In this document: in pieces, positions 35,333 to 46,131 of the stretch
How positions within the stretch are numbered: the stretch's first letter is position 1
How the letters are laid out: every line of letters begins with the position of its first letter
Assembly (NCBI RefSeq): GCF_009734445.1
Contig: NZ_CP046457.1
Coordinates: 1,792,001-1,856,000, forward strand
DNA from: Candidatus Syntrophocurvum alkaliphilum
Lineage (GTDB): Bacteria > Bacillota > Syntrophomonadia > Syntrophomonadales > Syntrophomonadaceae
Length of the DNA: 64,000 bases
Direction of reading: 5' to 3'
Notes under the pieces: model-generated
The model's database searches: none
Told to the model about the DNA's origin: nothing
What the model saw: the letters and a program-made list of their open reading frames with translations, nothing else
Made by a program: the position numbers and the translations under genes

Positions 35333-38155
35333 CTATGTTAGCAATTCCTTCAAATATTTCCCTGTATATGACTTTTTATAATTGGCTACTTCTTCAGGTG
35401 TGCCGGTTGTTACTATTTGACCACCTTTTTCTCCACCTTCTGGCCCTAGGTCAATTAAATAGTCTGCACTTTTTATTACATCTAAGTTATGCTCTATAAC
35501 TACCACGGTATTTCCTGACTCCACCAACCTGTTTAGCACACCCAACAAATGTTTAACATCATGTTTGTGCAAGCCGGTTGTTGGCTCATCTAGTATATAA
35601 AAGGTTTTACCAGTTGATCTTTTAGATAACTCAGTAGCTAATTTTACTCTTTGGGCTTCTCCACCTGATAAAGTTGGTGCAGGCTGACCAAGCCTGATAT
35701 ATCCTAAGCCTACATCCTGCAAAACCTTAAGCTTTCTAAATACCTTAGGAATGTTTTCGAAAAAGTCAACACCTTCATCAACAGTCATAGCTAATATATC
35801 AGCTATAGTTTTACCTTTATATTTAACTTCTAAAGTTTCACGATTATATCTTTTACCTTTACATATCTCACACGGAATATATACATCGGGTAAAAAATGC
35901 ATTTCTATTTTTATTATGCCATCACCAGAACAAGATTCACATCTACCTCCTCGAACATTGAAGCTGAATCTTCCCGGTTTATATCCTCTCATTTTTGCCT
36001 CTGGAGTATTAGAAAACAACTCTCTAATCCCATCAAATGCACCAGTATAAGTAGCCGGATTAGATCGTGGAGTTCTGCCAATGGGTGATTGATCTATGTT
36101 TATTACTTTATCCACATTTTCTAGCCCCTCTATAGAATCAAAATCACCCGGACGCCTTCTTCCACCTACTAATTCCTTAACCATGGCAGGATACAAGATG
36201 TCCTGGACTAAGGTACTTTTACCCGAGCCTGAAACTCCGGTTATAACTATCATTTTGCTTAAAGGTATTTCTACATTTATATTCTTTAAATTATGCTCTC
36301 TAGCTCCCTTAACAGTTAAGGTATTACCATTCCCATTTCTTCTTTCTGCGGGAATATCTATATCTAACTCCTTGGTAATATACTTACCAGTCAAAGATTT
36401 TTCACATTTGCTTATTTGTTCAACTGTTCCATGAGCAACTACCTCTCCACCATGAATTCCTGCCCCTGGACCTATATCTATTATATAGTCTGCTTCATAC
36501 ATAGTGTCCTCATCATGTTCTACCACTACTACTGTATTACCAAGGTCACGTAATCTCTTAAGTGTTGCTAATAACCTATCATTATCCCGAGGGTGAAGCC
36601 CTATACTTGGTTCATCAAGTACATAAAGAACCCCTACTAGACTTGAACCCACTTGTGTAGCTAAGCGTATTCGTTGTGCTTCTCCACCTGACAAAGTTCC
36701 AGCAGAACGCTCTAGGTTTAGATAATCAAGCCCAACATCTATTAAAAAGGTCAAGCGTTCCTTAATCTCTTTTACTACCTGGTTAGCTATAAAAGCTTCT
36801 CTTTCGGTAAATTCTAAGGAATCAAAAAATTCCTTGGCTGCGCGAACTGACATATAGGTTACTTCTGCTATAGATTTTTCACCTATCAGCACCCATAGTA
36901 TTTCATCTTTTAATCGCTTGCCTTTACATTTAGGACATAGGCTAGTAGTCATATATTTTTCAATTTCTTCTCGAGAAGAATCTGATTTTGTTTCATGATA
37001 ACGCCTAATTAAGTTATTAATTACTCCTTCATAAGTAGACCTAAAGTGGCCTGTCTCACCATAAGAGTTAGTGTACTTAACTAAAAATGATTCTCCTCCA
37101 TTACCATACAAAATTAAGTCTATTTGCTCCCCAGTTAATTCTTTTAGTGGTTTGTCCATTGACACCTGGTATTGCTTAGACATACCTGCCACTATTTGAT
37201 TATAGTAGGTATGGAAGTTATTAGACCAAGGTATAATGGCACCATTATCAAGTGATTTATTCATATCAAGAACTAAGGCCGGGTCTATCTCGCGTTTTTC
37301 TCCAAGTCCATCACACTCACCACATGCCCCAAAGGGACTGTTAAAGGAAAACATCCGAGGGGAGAGCTCAGGCAGACTAAAACCACATTCTGGACAAGCA
37401 AAATCACGACTAAAGAGCATTTCCTCATCTTCTTCATCTTTTAGCACCTGAACAATTACACTTCCTTCACTTAGTTCAAAGGCTAGTTCTAATGATTCTG
37501 CTAGTCTACTGCGAATTCCATCTTTTATAACTAATCTATCAACAACAGCACTTATAGTATGCTTTTTGTTCTTCTCAAGGGTTATTTCTTCATCTGATGT
37601 GTATTCATAGTCATCTACAATTAAGCGCACAAAACCATCTCTAAACAAATTGTCTATTAGTTTTTTGTGCTCACCTTTTTGCCCCTTTATTATTGGAGCT
37701 AAAACTTTTATTTTTGTTCGCTCTTCGAGGTTTAAAACCGTATCAACTACCTGATCAACAGTTTGACGTTGAATTGGTAAGTGGCATTTTGGGCAATGGG
37801 GTCTACCTACCCTTGCAAATAGTAATCGTAAGTAATCATATATTTCGGTTACTGTCCCCACAGTAGAACGGGGATTATTAGATGTGGATTTTTGGTCAAT
37901 TGATATAGAAGGGGAAAGTCCCTCAATATAATCAACATCTGGCTTGTCCATTTGTCCTAAAAACTGGCGCGCATAAGTAGACAGAGATTCTACATATCGC
38001 CTTTGCCCTTCACTATATATGGTATCAAAAGCTAAACTAGATTTCCCCGACCCCGAAACACCAGTAAAAACCACCAGCTTATCCCGTGGTATTTTTACAT
38101 CTATATTCTTTAAATTATGCTCTCTAGCACCTTTAACAATAATAAAATCCTTCAC
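35333..38155 (-). CDS. uvrA: Excinuclease ABC subunit A
   Basis: A 940-residue dual ABC ATPase that finds DNA damage and loads UvrB. Two Walker A motifs ([14 protein letters not shown] near residue 32, [11 protein letters not shown] near 640), two signature motifs ([20 protein letters not shown]) and zinc sites ([26 protein letters not shown] with CEICKGKR) are present. The start is GTG 38155 after GAGGAG. Normal length; none of the motifs is damaged. No Gram-positive LexA box was found upstream. Confidence 0.98.
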   Translation of the reverse strand: MKDFIIVKGAREHNLKNIDVKIPRDKLVVFTGVSGSGKSSLAFDTIYSEGQRRYVESLSTYARQFLGQMDKPDVDYIEGLSPSISIDQKSTSNNPRSTVGTVTEIYDYLRLLFARVGRPHCPKCHLPIQRQTVDQVVDTVLNLEERTKIKVLAPIIKGQKGEHKKLIDNLFRDGFVRLIVDDYEYTSDEEITLEKNKKHTISAVVDRLVIKDGIRSRLAESLELAFELSEGSVIVQVLKDEEDEEMLFSRDFACPECGFSLPELSPRMFSFNSPFGACGECDGLGEKREIDPALVLDMNKSLDNGAIIPWSNNFHTYYNQIVAGMSKQYQVSMDKPLKELTGEQIDLILYGNGGESFLVKYTNSYGETGHFRSTYEGVINNLIRRYHETKSDSSREEIEKYMTTSLCPKCKGKRLKDEILWVLIGEKSIAEVTYMSVRAAKEFFDSLEFTEREAFIANQVVKEIKERLTFLIDVGLDYLNLERSAGTLSGGEAQRIRLATQVGSSLVGVLYVLDEPSIGLHPRDNDRLLATLKRLRDLGNTVVVVEHDEDTMYEADYIIDIGPGAGIHGGEVVAHGTVEQISKCEKSLTGKYITKELDIDIPAERRNGNGNTLTVKGAREHNLKNINVEIPLSKMIVITGVSGSGKSTLVQDILYPAMVKELVGGRRRPGDFDSIEGLENVDKVINIDQSPIGRTPRSNPATYTGAFDGIRELFSNTPEAKMRGYKPGRFSFNVRGGRCESCSGDGIIKIEMHFLPDVYIPCEICKGKRYNRETLEVKYKGKTIADILAMTVDEGVDFFENIPKVFRKLKVLQDVGLGYIRLGQPAPTLSGGEAQRVKLATELSKRSTGKTFYILDEPTTGLHKHDVKHLLGVLNRLVESGNTVVVIEHNLDVIKSADYLIDLGPEGGEKGGQIVTTGTPEEVANYKKSYTGKYLKELLT

Positions 38156-38224
38156 AATAAATATCTCCTCTATGGTTGTAATAATTATTAATAGACACTG
38201 ACTTGCACAGACGCTTTATATTTT

Positions 38225-38457
38225 TTGACTTCACTGCAAAAAGCACAACTTAGACTATGGAATCGGCTGAGCAAACATGTTTATCACGCCACTCATCGGT
38301 CTTTATCTCCATTTTGGCTTAAGCACTTATTATCTAAGATGATTTTTTATTTATACTTAGCCGTGATCTATGCACCACGCCTTGCTATTCGGGACTTAGA
38401 TAAACATGTTTGCTCAGCCTTAAGCTTGTTTGTAGTTACTTTTTGCAGCAGTATCAA
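38225..38457. repeat. MITE-like element, family 1 copy D
   Basis: Full length, orientation as copy B. Ends TTGACTTCACTGCAAAAAG and CTTTTTGCAGCAGTATCAA. It sits immediately upstream of uvrA, so its insertion lies between any distal promoter and the gene. Confidence 0.9.
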
Positions 38458-38665
38458 TTTAATTTTGAATTCTTAATTTTTAATTGAGGTTGGAAAACTT
38501 ACGTTTTCCTTATTATATATAAGATATGTGCTCTGCAAGCCCTTGTAAAACTAAATCATATTGAAGCGCAGGGAATTAATTCTATGATACATATAATATT
38601 AAAGGAAACAATAGTTTCCTTACCTTAATTAAGAATTAAAAATTAAAAATTAAGAATTAAGAATA
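38458..38665. repeat. AT-rich element with paired end hairpins (family 2, copy c)
   Basis: End hairpins GGAAAAC-TTAC-GTTTTCC (38492-38509) and AGGAAAC-AATA-GTTTCCT (38603-38620), edged by AATTAAGAATT words. It abuts MITE copy D, in the mirror arrangement of copies b and C. Confidence 0.6.
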
Positions 38666-38722
38666 AGTCAGTGTAAGTCTGTCCCGTCTGTGTTTGTCAG
38701 TGTCTATTTTAAGTGTCTGCGT

Positions 38723-40723
38723 CTATTTCTTTTTCCGCTTGCGCGTTTTTTTCTTCGGTGGATTTTGGAGTTCTTTTATCACATCTCTTAACTGGGCAGC
38801 TCTTTCAAAATCCAAGTCTTCTGCCGCTTTGCGCATTTCTTGTTCTATCTCCTGTACTAGACGGTCTCTTTCTTCCTTGCCTAGCTCACCAAAATTAGAA
38901 ATATCATACTCTCCAGGTTCTTCGGCTACAGTGGCTTCAATTGCCTCATGAACAGCTTTTTTAATACTCTCAGGAGTAATGTTGTTTTCTTCATTATATT
39001 TAATTTGCTTTTCCCTACGCCTATTAGTCTCATCTATAGCTACACGCATTGAATTAGTTATATTATCGGCATACATAATAACTTTCCCCTCAACATTACG
39101 TGCAGCTCGTCCTATTGTTTGTATTAGTGATCGTTCTGAGCGTAAAAAACCTTCCTTGTCAGCATCAAGTATAGCTACTAAGGCTACCTCGGGTAAATCA
39201 AGACCTTCTCTAAGTAAATTGATTCCTACTAAAACATCAAATACTCCAGATCTTAACTCTCTTAATATCTCCATTCTCTCCAGTGCATCTATATCAGAAT
39301 GCATATACCTTACCTTTATATTAGCATTAGAAAAATAATCACATAAATCCTCAGCCATTTTCTTAGTAAGTGTTGTTACTAACACTCTAAAGCCTTGGTT
39401 TACTGTATCATGTATTTCATTAATTAAATCATCTATCTGGTCTACTGTTGGCCTTACATCCACCTCTGGATCGATTAACCCGGTGGGGCGAATAATTTGT
39501 TCTACCACCTGTAAACTTTTTTCCAGTTCATAATCCCCCGGTGTTGCACTTACATATATTGCTTGATTAATCTTTTCATCAAACTCATCAAACTGTAGTG
39601 GACGGTTATCTAAAGCTGAGGGTAATCTAAAACCAAAATCTACTAGGTTTTGCTTCCTAGACCTGTCCCCACCATACATACCTCTAACTTGAGGTACAGC
39701 TATATGAGATTCATCCATAAATAATAAAAAGTCCTCTGGGAAAAAGTCTATCAAAGTATACGGAGGTTCTCCGGGAGCACGTCCTGTTATATACCGTGAA
39801 TAGTTCTCAATACCTTTGCAAAAACCTACTTCCTTAATCATTTCTAAATCATATCTAGTTCGTTGCTCTATCCTTTGTAGTTCTAAGAGTTTATCTTCCT
39901 CTTTAAACTTTTTCATTTGCATTTGGAGTTCTTCTTCAATTTCATCAGCTGCTAATAGCATTCGGTCACGTGTTGTTACAAAGTGAGATGCCGGAAATAT
40001 AGTAACATGCATTCTACGTCCAAAAACCTCACCAGTTAAGTAGTTAAACTCGATAATTCTATCTATCTCATCTCCGAAAAATTCTACTCGTATGGCATTT
40101 TCTGATGTTGAAGCCGGAAATATTTCTACAACATCTCCCCTTACCCTAAAATTGCCTCTATCAAAAGCCAAATCATTACGTTCGTATTGGTTTTCTACTA
40201 ATCGTTTTAAAAGATCATCTCTAGCTATCTCCATTCCGGGGCGAAGAGAAATCATCATTTCAAAATAATCTTTAGGTGAACCTAATCCATATATACATGA
40301 AACACTGGCCACAATAATTACATCCCTTCTTTCAAGTAAAGATGCTGTAGCCGAGTGTCTTAGCTTGTCTATCTCATCATTAATAGAAGAGTCCTTTTCT
40401 ATGTAAGTATCGGTATGGGGTACATAAGCTTCTGGCTGATAATAGTCATAATAGCTAATAAAATACTCCACCGCATTATCTGGAAAAAAACCCTTGAATT
40501 CAGAATATAACTGTCCTGCTAAAGTCTTATTTGGTGCCATAATTAAAGTAGGCCTTTGCAATTCCTGAATAATTTGCGCCATGGTAAAAGTCTTCCCTGA
40601 ACCAGTTACCCCTAAAAGCGTCTGATCCCGATTACCATTTCTTAACCCCTTTACTAATTTCTCAATAGCCTGTGGTTGATCACCAGTAGGTTTGTATTCA
40701 GACCATAATTTAAATTCAGCCAT
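38723..40723 (-). CDS. uvrB: Excinuclease ABC subunit B
   Basis: A 666-residue helicase-like repair protein. Walker A GVTGSGKT (about residue 39), the beta-hairpin region [21 protein letters not shown], helicase motifs [13 protein letters not shown] and QTIGRAARN, and a C-terminal UVR motif that contacts UvrC. The start is ATG 40723 ([18 protein letters not shown]), eight bases after GGAGG. The frame stays open to 40876 but those 51 residues are a translation of hairpin repeat copy 4 and should not be annotated. Confidence 0.98.
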   Translation of the reverse strand: MAEFKLWSEYKPTGDQPQAIEKLVKGLRNGNRDQTLLGVTGSGKTFTMAQIIQELQRPTLIMAPNKTLAGQLYSEFKGFFPDNAVEYFISYYDYYQPEAYVPHTDTYIEKDSSINDEIDKLRHSATASLLERRDVIIVASVSCIYGLGSPKDYFEMMISLRPGMEIARDDLLKRLVENQYERNDLAFDRGNFRVRGDVVEIFPASTSENAIRVEFFGDEIDRIIEFNYLTGEVFGRRMHVTIFPASHFVTTRDRMLLAADEIEEELQMQMKKFKEEDKLLELQRIEQRTRYDLEMIKEVGFCKGIENYSRYITGRAPGEPPYTLIDFFPEDFLLFMDESHIAVPQVRGMYGGDRSRKQNLVDFGFRLPSALDNRPLQFDEFDEKINQAIYVSATPGDYELEKSLQVVEQIIRPTGLIDPEVDVRPTVDQIDDLINEIHDTVNQGFRVLVTTLTKKMAEDLCDYFSNANIKVRYMHSDIDALERMEILRELRSGVFDVLVGINLLREGLDLPEVALVAILDADKEGFLRSERSLIQTIGRAARNVEGKVIMYADNITNSMRVAIDETNRRREKQIKYNEENNITPESIKKAVHEAIEATVAEEPGEYDISNFGELGKEERDRLVQEIEQEMRKAAEDLDFERAAQLRDVIKELQNPPKKKTRKRKKK

Positions 40724-40771
40724 AATCTCTACCTCCTTTTCAAGGCTGGACCAAGGTGAAGCAGGGCGGCT

Positions 40772-40835
40772 GGTGAAACAGGGGACGGTTCTTTGTTTCA
40801 TTTTGATGAAACAAAGAACCGTCCCCTGTTTCACC
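40772..40835. repeat. Long GGGACGGTTCT-type hairpin (family 3, copy 4)
   Basis: Perfect 30-bp stem with loop TTTG. Each arm holds GGTGAAACA, GGGGACGGTTCT and TTGTTTCAT. Variable word GTGAAAC. A further CACCTGTTTCACT follows at 40839-40850. It lies just upstream of uvrB. Confidence 0.92.
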
Positions 40836-40875
40836 CCCACCTGTTTCACTCGCTGCACCGTGTCCTGCGCCTGCA

Positions 40876-41967
40876 TTAGAATTTTTCTGGTTTAGTTTCT
40901 GCAACAAGCTCTTCTCTTATTTTGTTTCTCTTTTTATCTAGTCTTTCAAAGTCCATAGCAACTGAGTATATCTTTTTGAGCTCTTTAAGTGCATTATTAG
41001 CACCTTCAAGTTTTATTTGACCATTTTTTATTTGGGCTTCATAGTTACGTAATGCTTCACTAGTTTGAGTTTCTACAACAAATGGATCATAATCATCATC
41101 TAAATACTCCGACATATCTATTATTGAATCCCATGGATTAATAGAAATCTCTATATCGCCAGCATCTATTAATGCAATTTGCATATCTCTTAAAATTAAC
41201 ATTACTATACTTTCTACTTGAAATCCACAATGATAGTATTCCAGTAAACAACCTCTTTTTTTAGCTTCTTGTGCTAATTCATTAATGATTGTAGATTTGC
41301 AACTACCAGGAGGGCCTTTGAAAATAAAACGCTTCTTACAATAAGCACTTATTTCATCTACATAGTTTACCACTCCTTCAGCAGTAACAGCACTAGCAAA
41401 ATAATGCTTTTCCTTAGATCTATTGCTAAATATTTTATCATTTAACTGCTTTAGTAAAACCTCTATTTTCTCTAGATTTAAAGAGTTAGATGTAGCTCTT
41501 TTTATTTCCTCCTTAATTTCCCCTGCCTTTTTCATTAATACAGCTGCTTCATTGTTTAAATTAATCATTGAATCAACTAATTCTGTAATAGCTTTTTTGT
41601 TATGTTTAATAGCATCCCTATCCCAATAATCTCCTAAATAAATCATTTCTTCTTTTGCCCCTGGGTACTTTGGATCTATAGGTACTGGCAAGCTACCGTT
41701 TATTACTGCCACCTCCAGTTGCGGAATATAAACTCCATCTGGACTCAAAGGATCTACTGCTGAAATCCAGAATTCGATTTCATACCCCTGTTCTGCCAAA
41801 GACTCGCCTAGTAACCTAATAAAGGTTGATTTACCTGATCCTGCTGGACCTTTTAAAATATACACTTTTGTTAACTCAGCAATTAGTTCTGGTATAAATG
41901 TATAATAACCTTGGATTGTATTACTACTTGTAAATACATATCCAATTCTACCCCTATTATTGCTCAC
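40876..41967 (-). CDS. Two-P-loop ATPase of unknown function (PRK06851-like)
   Basis: A 363-residue protein built as two similar halves, each with a Walker A motif: [13 protein letters not shown] (about residue 38) and [13 protein letters not shown] (about 216, with an unusual Cys). Between them is a coiled helical segment (about 125-180). The second half includes [15 protein letters not shown]. Proteins of this kind are found in Clostridia and Bacilli as conserved hypotheticals. GTG 41967 follows AGGGGG. It lies upstream of uvrB, but long hairpins on both sides make cotranscription doubtful. I cannot assign a role. Confidence 0.75.
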   Translation of the reverse strand: MSNNRGRIGYVFTSSNTIQGYYTFIPELIAELTKVYILKGPAGSGKSTFIRLLGESLAEQGYEIEFWISAVDPLSPDGVYIPQLEVAVINGSLPVPIDPKYPGAKEEMIYLGDYWDRDAIKHNKKAITELVDSMINLNNEAAVLMKKAGEIKEEIKRATSNSLNLEKIEVLLKQLNDKIFSNRSKEKHYFASAVTAEGVVNYVDEISAYCKKRFIFKGPPGSCKSTIINELAQEAKKRGCLLEYYHCGFQVESIVMLILRDMQIALIDAGDIEISINPWDSIIDMSEYLDDDYDPFVVETQTSEALRNYEAQIKNGQIKLEGANNALKELKKIYSVAMDFERLDKKRNKIREELVAETKPEKF

Positions 41968-42069
41968 CTTATTTCCCCCTTTTTAAACTCACAATCTCTT
42001 AATTAATATATTCAGAATATGAGTAAAAGGTTAATGCTTTTGTTAAGCAAATTATAATAAAATAGGGTA

Positions 42070-42129
42070 AAACAGGGGACGGTTCTTTGTTTCACTTTGC
42101 AAAGTGAAACAAAGAACCGTCCCCTGTTT
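42070..42129. repeat. Long GGGACGGTTCT-type hairpin (family 3, copy 5)
   Basis: A perfect 60-base palindrome with no spacer: arms of 30 bp meet at CTTTGCAAAG. Each arm holds AAACA, GGGGACGGTTCT and TTGTTTCAC. It lies between the PDZ protein gene and the two-P-loop ATPase gene. Confidence 0.92.
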
Positions 42130-42145
42130 CATCTAATTCATTTTC

Positions 42146-43387
42146 TTACTTTTTTAATTTTCTCCAATACTTTCTCACGGTTTTAAAAATACTATCATCT
42201 TGTAGAACCATATAGCGTTCAGCATGGTATTCGGGGACTGGTATAATACCTAGTTTTTCGCGGGCAGATCTGTAGATTGATACTTGTTTATATTTATTAT
42301 CTCTTAATAACTCAATATTAATATTAGTATAGCTTCTCTCTAGTAAGGCCTCTAAAATATATCTATTTTCTACAAGTTCACCATTTAACTTAACTATAAC
42401 ATCTCCACTTCTAACACCTGCATTATAAGCTAAACTATTAGGAAGTACATCTAGTAATTTTACTCCATAAGGTGATTTTACATAAATAGGCTTGCGATTT
42501 ACTTCTTCTCTCATTCCAAGCCAAATTATAAATTCGTGTCCTAAGGGTCCAAATAATGCAGCTAATAAAATAAATGGTGCATAATCAGAGGCTATTATAG
42601 CTAGCAACAATAATATGAGACTATAGCCAAATAAATTTAACGCAGACTTTCTAGCCGCTTGGCGCGGTGTTCTAGTAGTAGCTATTTCTCCATAGCCCAA
42701 AACTGCAACAACAGGTATAAGGGTAAAAACTTGATTTTTTATTGTACTAGGTCCTTCTAATAATGGCCACCAATCTGGCATAGCTAAACCACCTGCGGCC
42801 CCAGGCTCAACAACTCCTCCCATTCCAATAAGAGCTATTAAAGGTAGTGGCCAAAACTTTTGCAGGTTAAAACCACCTCTAAACTCATCATTTTTTTTCG
42901 CATATACCGGTACTGGGTTTAAATGTCCATTAAGCAAAATCAACAAGCTTTCAACCATATGAAGTACTGCTATAAGTCCCATGAGTTGAGGTACATTAAC
43001 CTCTGGAAAACCAAATAAAATATTAGAAATTGCTAATATACCACCTGCATAAGCAAAGCATAAAAACCTAGGATTTATACTCATTAATAAAAGAGCAATA
43101 ACCCACAAATATAATATTCCTATGCCAGTTAAATCTATACCTAGTAAAACTAGCAGTATACTACCAAATATTCCACCTAATAATCCAAATAATGTTGAAA
43201 CAAATGCAGAACGCACATAAATATTATACTCTACATTAAGTATTCTATCGGAAATCTGATATATTTTTCGGTATTGCCACAAAACAAGAATAAAGATGAG
43301 AAAATAAATAGAAAGATAAAGAGGTGATTTGAAAGTTTCTAGCATGCTTTGTGCCATCATTGTTAATACTGCAGCAAAAAATTCCAA
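42146..43387 (-). CDS. Polytopic membrane protein with C-terminal PDZ domain, MinJ-like
   Basis: About 413 residues: seven to eight hydrophobic segments in the first 290 residues, then a PDZ domain (SPYGVKLLDVLPNSLAYNAG, RSGDVIVKLNGELV, about 310-370) and a short basic tail. In Bacillus the gene beside ctpB is minJ (DivIVA-MinD bridge), and this protein has the same architecture and neighbour, so MinJ-like is a reasonable but unproved name. The start is probably TTG 43387 after GGGGGTG; ATG 43411 overlaps no binding site and is less likely. Same strand as ctpA/B, the hydrolase and ftsEX. Confidence 0.8.
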   Translation of the reverse strand: MEFFAAVLTMMAQSMLETFKSPLYLSIYFLIFILVLWQYRKIYQISDRILNVEYNIYVRSAFVSTLFGLLGGIFGSILLVLLGIDLTGIGILYLWVIALLLMSINPRFLCFAYAGGILAISNILFGFPEVNVPQLMGLIAVLHMVESLLILLNGHLNPVPVYAKKNDEFRGGFNLQKFWPLPLIALIGMGGVVEPGAAGGLAMPDWWPLLEGPSTIKNQVFTLIPVVAVLGYGEIATTRTPRQAARKSALNLFGYSLILLLLAIIASDYAPFILLAALFGPLGHEFIIWLGMREEVNRKPIYVKSPYGVKLLDVLPNSLAYNAGVRSGDVIVKLNGELVENRYILEALLERSYTNINIELLRDNKYKQVSIYRSAREKLGIIPVPEYHAERYMVLQDDSIFKTVRKYWRKLKK

Positions 43388-43423
43388 CTTTTCACCCCCG
43401 CTAATTTGCATGTGAATTAAATG

Positions 43424-43491
43424 AAGGAAGCATAGGGACGGTTCTTTTGCTTCCTAAAAAGGAAGCAAAAGAACCGTCCCTATGCTTCCTT
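43424..43491. repeat. Long GGGACGGTTCT-type hairpin (family 3, copy 6)
   Basis: Perfect stem of about 30 bp around TAAAAA. Each arm holds AAGGAAGCAT, AGGGACGGTTCT and TTTGCTTCC. Variable word GGAAGC. GCGCTTCC follows outside the right arm. It lies between the CtpA/B protease gene and the MinJ-like gene. Confidence 0.92.
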
Positions 43492-43548
43492 CGCGCTTCC
43501 TGCCTCCGTGCACTATGTCACTATGCACTATGTCACTATATAGCTTTA

Positions 43549-44709
43549 TTATAAAAGTTGTTGTTTTAGAACTTCTTTAGCTCTTTTTAGTTGTAGATCT
43601 TCTTCAGCAGTATTTTCTACTTGATAATCTGGGTTTATACCAATTTCATGTATGTCAGTTCCTTTAGGAGTATAGTATTTTTGAGTAGTTAGCTTTAAAG
43701 CACCACCATCATTTAAAGGATAAACTTTTTGAACCAATCCTTTGCCAAATGTATTTTCTCCAACTAACACTGCACGTCCATTATCCTGTAATGCTCCTGC
43801 TAAAATCTCTGATGCACTAGCACTATTTTGATTAACTAAAACAACCATTGGAATATCAGTATTATTACCTGGTGCAGCACGAAAAACTTCTTTTTGACCA
43901 GTTGCACCTGCTACACTAACGACCTCATCTCCATCAAGAAAATAATCACTTATATAAATAGCAGAATCAAAATCTCCCCCACCATTATTTCTTAAATCTA
44001 GGATCAAACCATCTATTTGATCTTCACCTAATCCATTAATACTCTCTGCCATTTCTTGGGGTGACCTTGAATGAAATTGATTAAGATGTATATAGCCTAT
44101 TTTAGGCACATCATGTATAATATCATCCTCTACAGAAGGTACATTTATAATTTCTCGCACTATCTTAAATGTATATTCTTCCGAATCTTCTGGGCGGAAA
44201 ATCTCAATTTCCACCTGAGTACCCGGATCTCCTCTCATTAAAGCTACTGCCTGATCTTGAGTCATGTTTTGAGTAGTTTCCCCATTAATACCAATTATAA
44301 TATCCCCATTTTGTATACCTGCTTCAGCTGCAGGGGTACCTTTAATAGGTGAAACAACTGTTAAGTGCCCTTCATCTGGATCTTGCAGTAAATAAATCCC
44401 GATACCGCCAAACTTAGCATCAAGCTTTATATTCAGTTCTTCCCACTTTTCTTGACTTAGATATTGAGAGTACGGATCTTCTAAGGATTCTACAATCCCT
44501 ATTGTAGAGCCTTGAATCATTTGACTAAACTCAATATCATAAAGTGACTGGGTTTTAATTAATCCCACAACACTTAATAAAGTTCCAAACCCCACTAGAT
44601 TGGTTATTAATAATAAAATCAATCCAAAAAAACTAAGAACTCCAAATGCTGAGAAAAATATATTTACACCTTTTAAAAATTTGTTATCTTTCAATATACG
44701 CACCACCAT
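43549..44709 (-). CDS. Carboxy-terminal processing protease, S41 family (CtpA/CtpB)
   Basis: A 386-residue membrane-anchored serine protease facing outward. N-terminal transmembrane helix (about 12-38), PDZ domain (VVSPIKGTPAAEAGIQNGDIII split at about 120-145) and the S41 catalytic core: LDLRNNGGGDF, NQNSASASEIL with the nucleophile Ser, and the Lys of GENTFGKGLVQ. Such proteases process periplasmic or cell-wall proteins. The ATG 44709 start has only GGTGG nearby; an internal TTG (44694) is possible. Same strand and close to the FtsEX cluster, as in Bacillus. Confidence 0.93.
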   Translation of the reverse strand: MVVRILKDNKFLKGVNIFFSAFGVLSFFGLILLLITNLVGFGTLLSVVGLIKTQSLYDIEFSQMIQGSTIGIVESLEDPYSQYLSQEKWEELNIKLDAKFGGIGIYLLQDPDEGHLTVVSPIKGTPAAEAGIQNGDIIIGINGETTQNMTQDQAVALMRGDPGTQVEIEIFRPEDSEEYTFKIVREIINVPSVEDDIIHDVPKIGYIHLNQFHSRSPQEMAESINGLGEDQIDGLILDLRNNGGGDFDSAIYISDYFLDGDEVVSVAGATGQKEVFRAAPGNNTDIPMVVLVNQNSASASEILAGALQDNGRAVLVGENTFGKGLVQKVYPLNDGGALKLTTQKYYTPKGTDIHEIGINPDYQVENTAEEDLQLKRAKEVLKQQLL

Positions 44710-44816
44710 AATTTATTGTATTATCTATGCATACTTAATATGTTACCGTAATCGCAGTATTAACACAAAGAATTTTTTTATACTTTTCTTTTTCTACTCT
44801 TTTATTATTTGTTTGT

Positions 44817-44862
44817 ATTAAAAAAAGAACTGGAACTAATTCAAATATTATCTCCAGCTCTT
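44817..44862 (-). terminator. Terminator of the peptidase M23 gene
   Basis: AAGAGCTGGA pairs with TCCAGTTCTT on the minus strand around an 18-22 base loop and is followed by TTTTTT. It separates the hydrolase from the downstream ctp gene. Confidence 0.7.
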
Positions 44863-44882
44863 TTAATTTTTAGTAATATTTT

Positions 44883-46013
44883 TTAGTACAAATAAGGAAT
44901 TGGGTCAACATGACTTCCGTTTTGCCTAACTTCAAAGTGTAAATGAGGCCCTGTAGACATTCCGGTTGATCCTACTTTTCCTATAAGCTGTCCCTTAGAA
45001 ACTAGCTGGCCATCACTCACTAATAACTGGCTTTGATGAGCATATAATGTTGAAATTCCACCACCATGGTCTATAATAATTGTTTGACCATAACCACCTT
45101 GCCAACCAGAGTAAATAACTCTTCCATCATCTGCTGCAACTATATCAACACCTTGTGGTGCACCTATATCTATTCCTGTATGCATCCTATTAGTACCTAA
45201 TACCGGATGAAATCTTTGACCATATGGTGAAGTAATATGAGTCCATCCTGGGGTAGGCCAAGTCATTATTCCTGTCCCTAGTACATCGTCCCCCTGTACA
45301 CTTCTTATCATTTGCTCTAACTGGCGTGATGTTGCTTCTAATTCTTCTATTACTTTTTCATAATTTTCTCTCTCACTTTGAACACTACCCAAAAGGTTTT
45401 TCTTTTCATCAGCCTGAATAGCTAACATCTCTTTTCTCGCTTCTTGTTCATTTTGTATTCGCACTAACTCATTACGCTGGACTTCCATATCTGCTTTACG
45501 CATATTAAGTTCATTTTGCTTTTTGTTTATAGTTTCAATAAGTTTAGAATCCTGTTCAATTATTCTATTTAACATATCATAGCGAGTTAAAAAATCCTTT
45601 AAATCACTAGCATTTAATAAAACCTCTAAATAAGAAATATCTCCACGTTCATAAAGAAACACCAAACGTTCGTTTAGATACTCTGTTTGTTCCTCTAATT
45701 CCTCTTCAAGCAGTTCTATTTCTTCCTCAGTTTTAACAATACTTTCTTTAATGTGTTCTATTCTACTTTCAACTCTGCGCAATTCATTTTCAGTACTCAT
45801 AATTTCCTGCTCAATTCTTTGAATCTGCCCAGTAATAGTGCTTTCCTCTTGTAAAATAGATTCTAATTGACTCTGCTGCTGTTGTATCTGTCGGCTGACG
45901 TCACGGAGCTCTCGTTGTTTTTGTTCTATATCATCAGCATAAACCGGCAATATAACAGTCATCATGAAACAAACCATTAACAATATTGAAAATATCTTTT
46001 TCGTTCTCTCCAC
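44883..46013 (-). CDS. EnvC/PcsB-like murein hydrolase (M23 peptidase with coiled coil)
   Basis: A 376-residue exported protein: signal peptide (MERTKKIFSILLMVCFMM, cleavage near VYA, about 26), long coiled coil rich in Glu/Gln (about 28-240), then an M23/LytM domain with HTGIDIGAP (zinc His and Asp) and HLHFEVRQNG. The metal site is complete, so it is an active endopeptidase, not only an activator. The start is GTG 46013, nine bases after GGGAGG. It lies directly after ftsX; FtsEX activates such coiled-coil hydrolases (PcsB, CwlO, EnvC), so these three form a division or elongation hydrolase module. Confidence 0.93.
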   Translation of the reverse strand: MERTKKIFSILLMVCFMMTVILPVYADDIEQKQRELRDVSRQIQQQQSQLESILQEESTITGQIQRIEQEIMSTENELRRVESRIEHIKESIVKTEEEIELLEEELEEQTEYLNERLVFLYERGDISYLEVLLNASDLKDFLTRYDMLNRIIEQDSKLIETINKKQNELNMRKADMEVQRNELVRIQNEQEARKEMLAIQADEKKNLLGSVQSERENYEKVIEELEATSRQLEQMIRSVQGDDVLGTGIMTWPTPGWTHITSPYGQRFHPVLGTNRMHTGIDIGAPQGVDIVAADDGRVIYSGWQGGYGQTIIIDHGGGISTLYAHQSQLLVSDGQLVSKGQLIGKVGSTGMSTGPHLHFEVRQNGSHVDPIPYLY

Positions 46014-46131
46014 TCCTACTTTCCTCCCATAAATTGATTCATCATGTAACGATTACCAATAAATTAATTCATAATTGATTATGCTTCCTAAACAACCATA
46101 TTAGAATAATCGACAATATCTAATTTATTCT

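Noticed and set aside
38156-38722. LexA/DinR operators (GAAC-N4-GTTC) upstream of uvrA or uvrB
   Set aside because: No such palindrome found by eye in either upstream region, which is filled with repeats.
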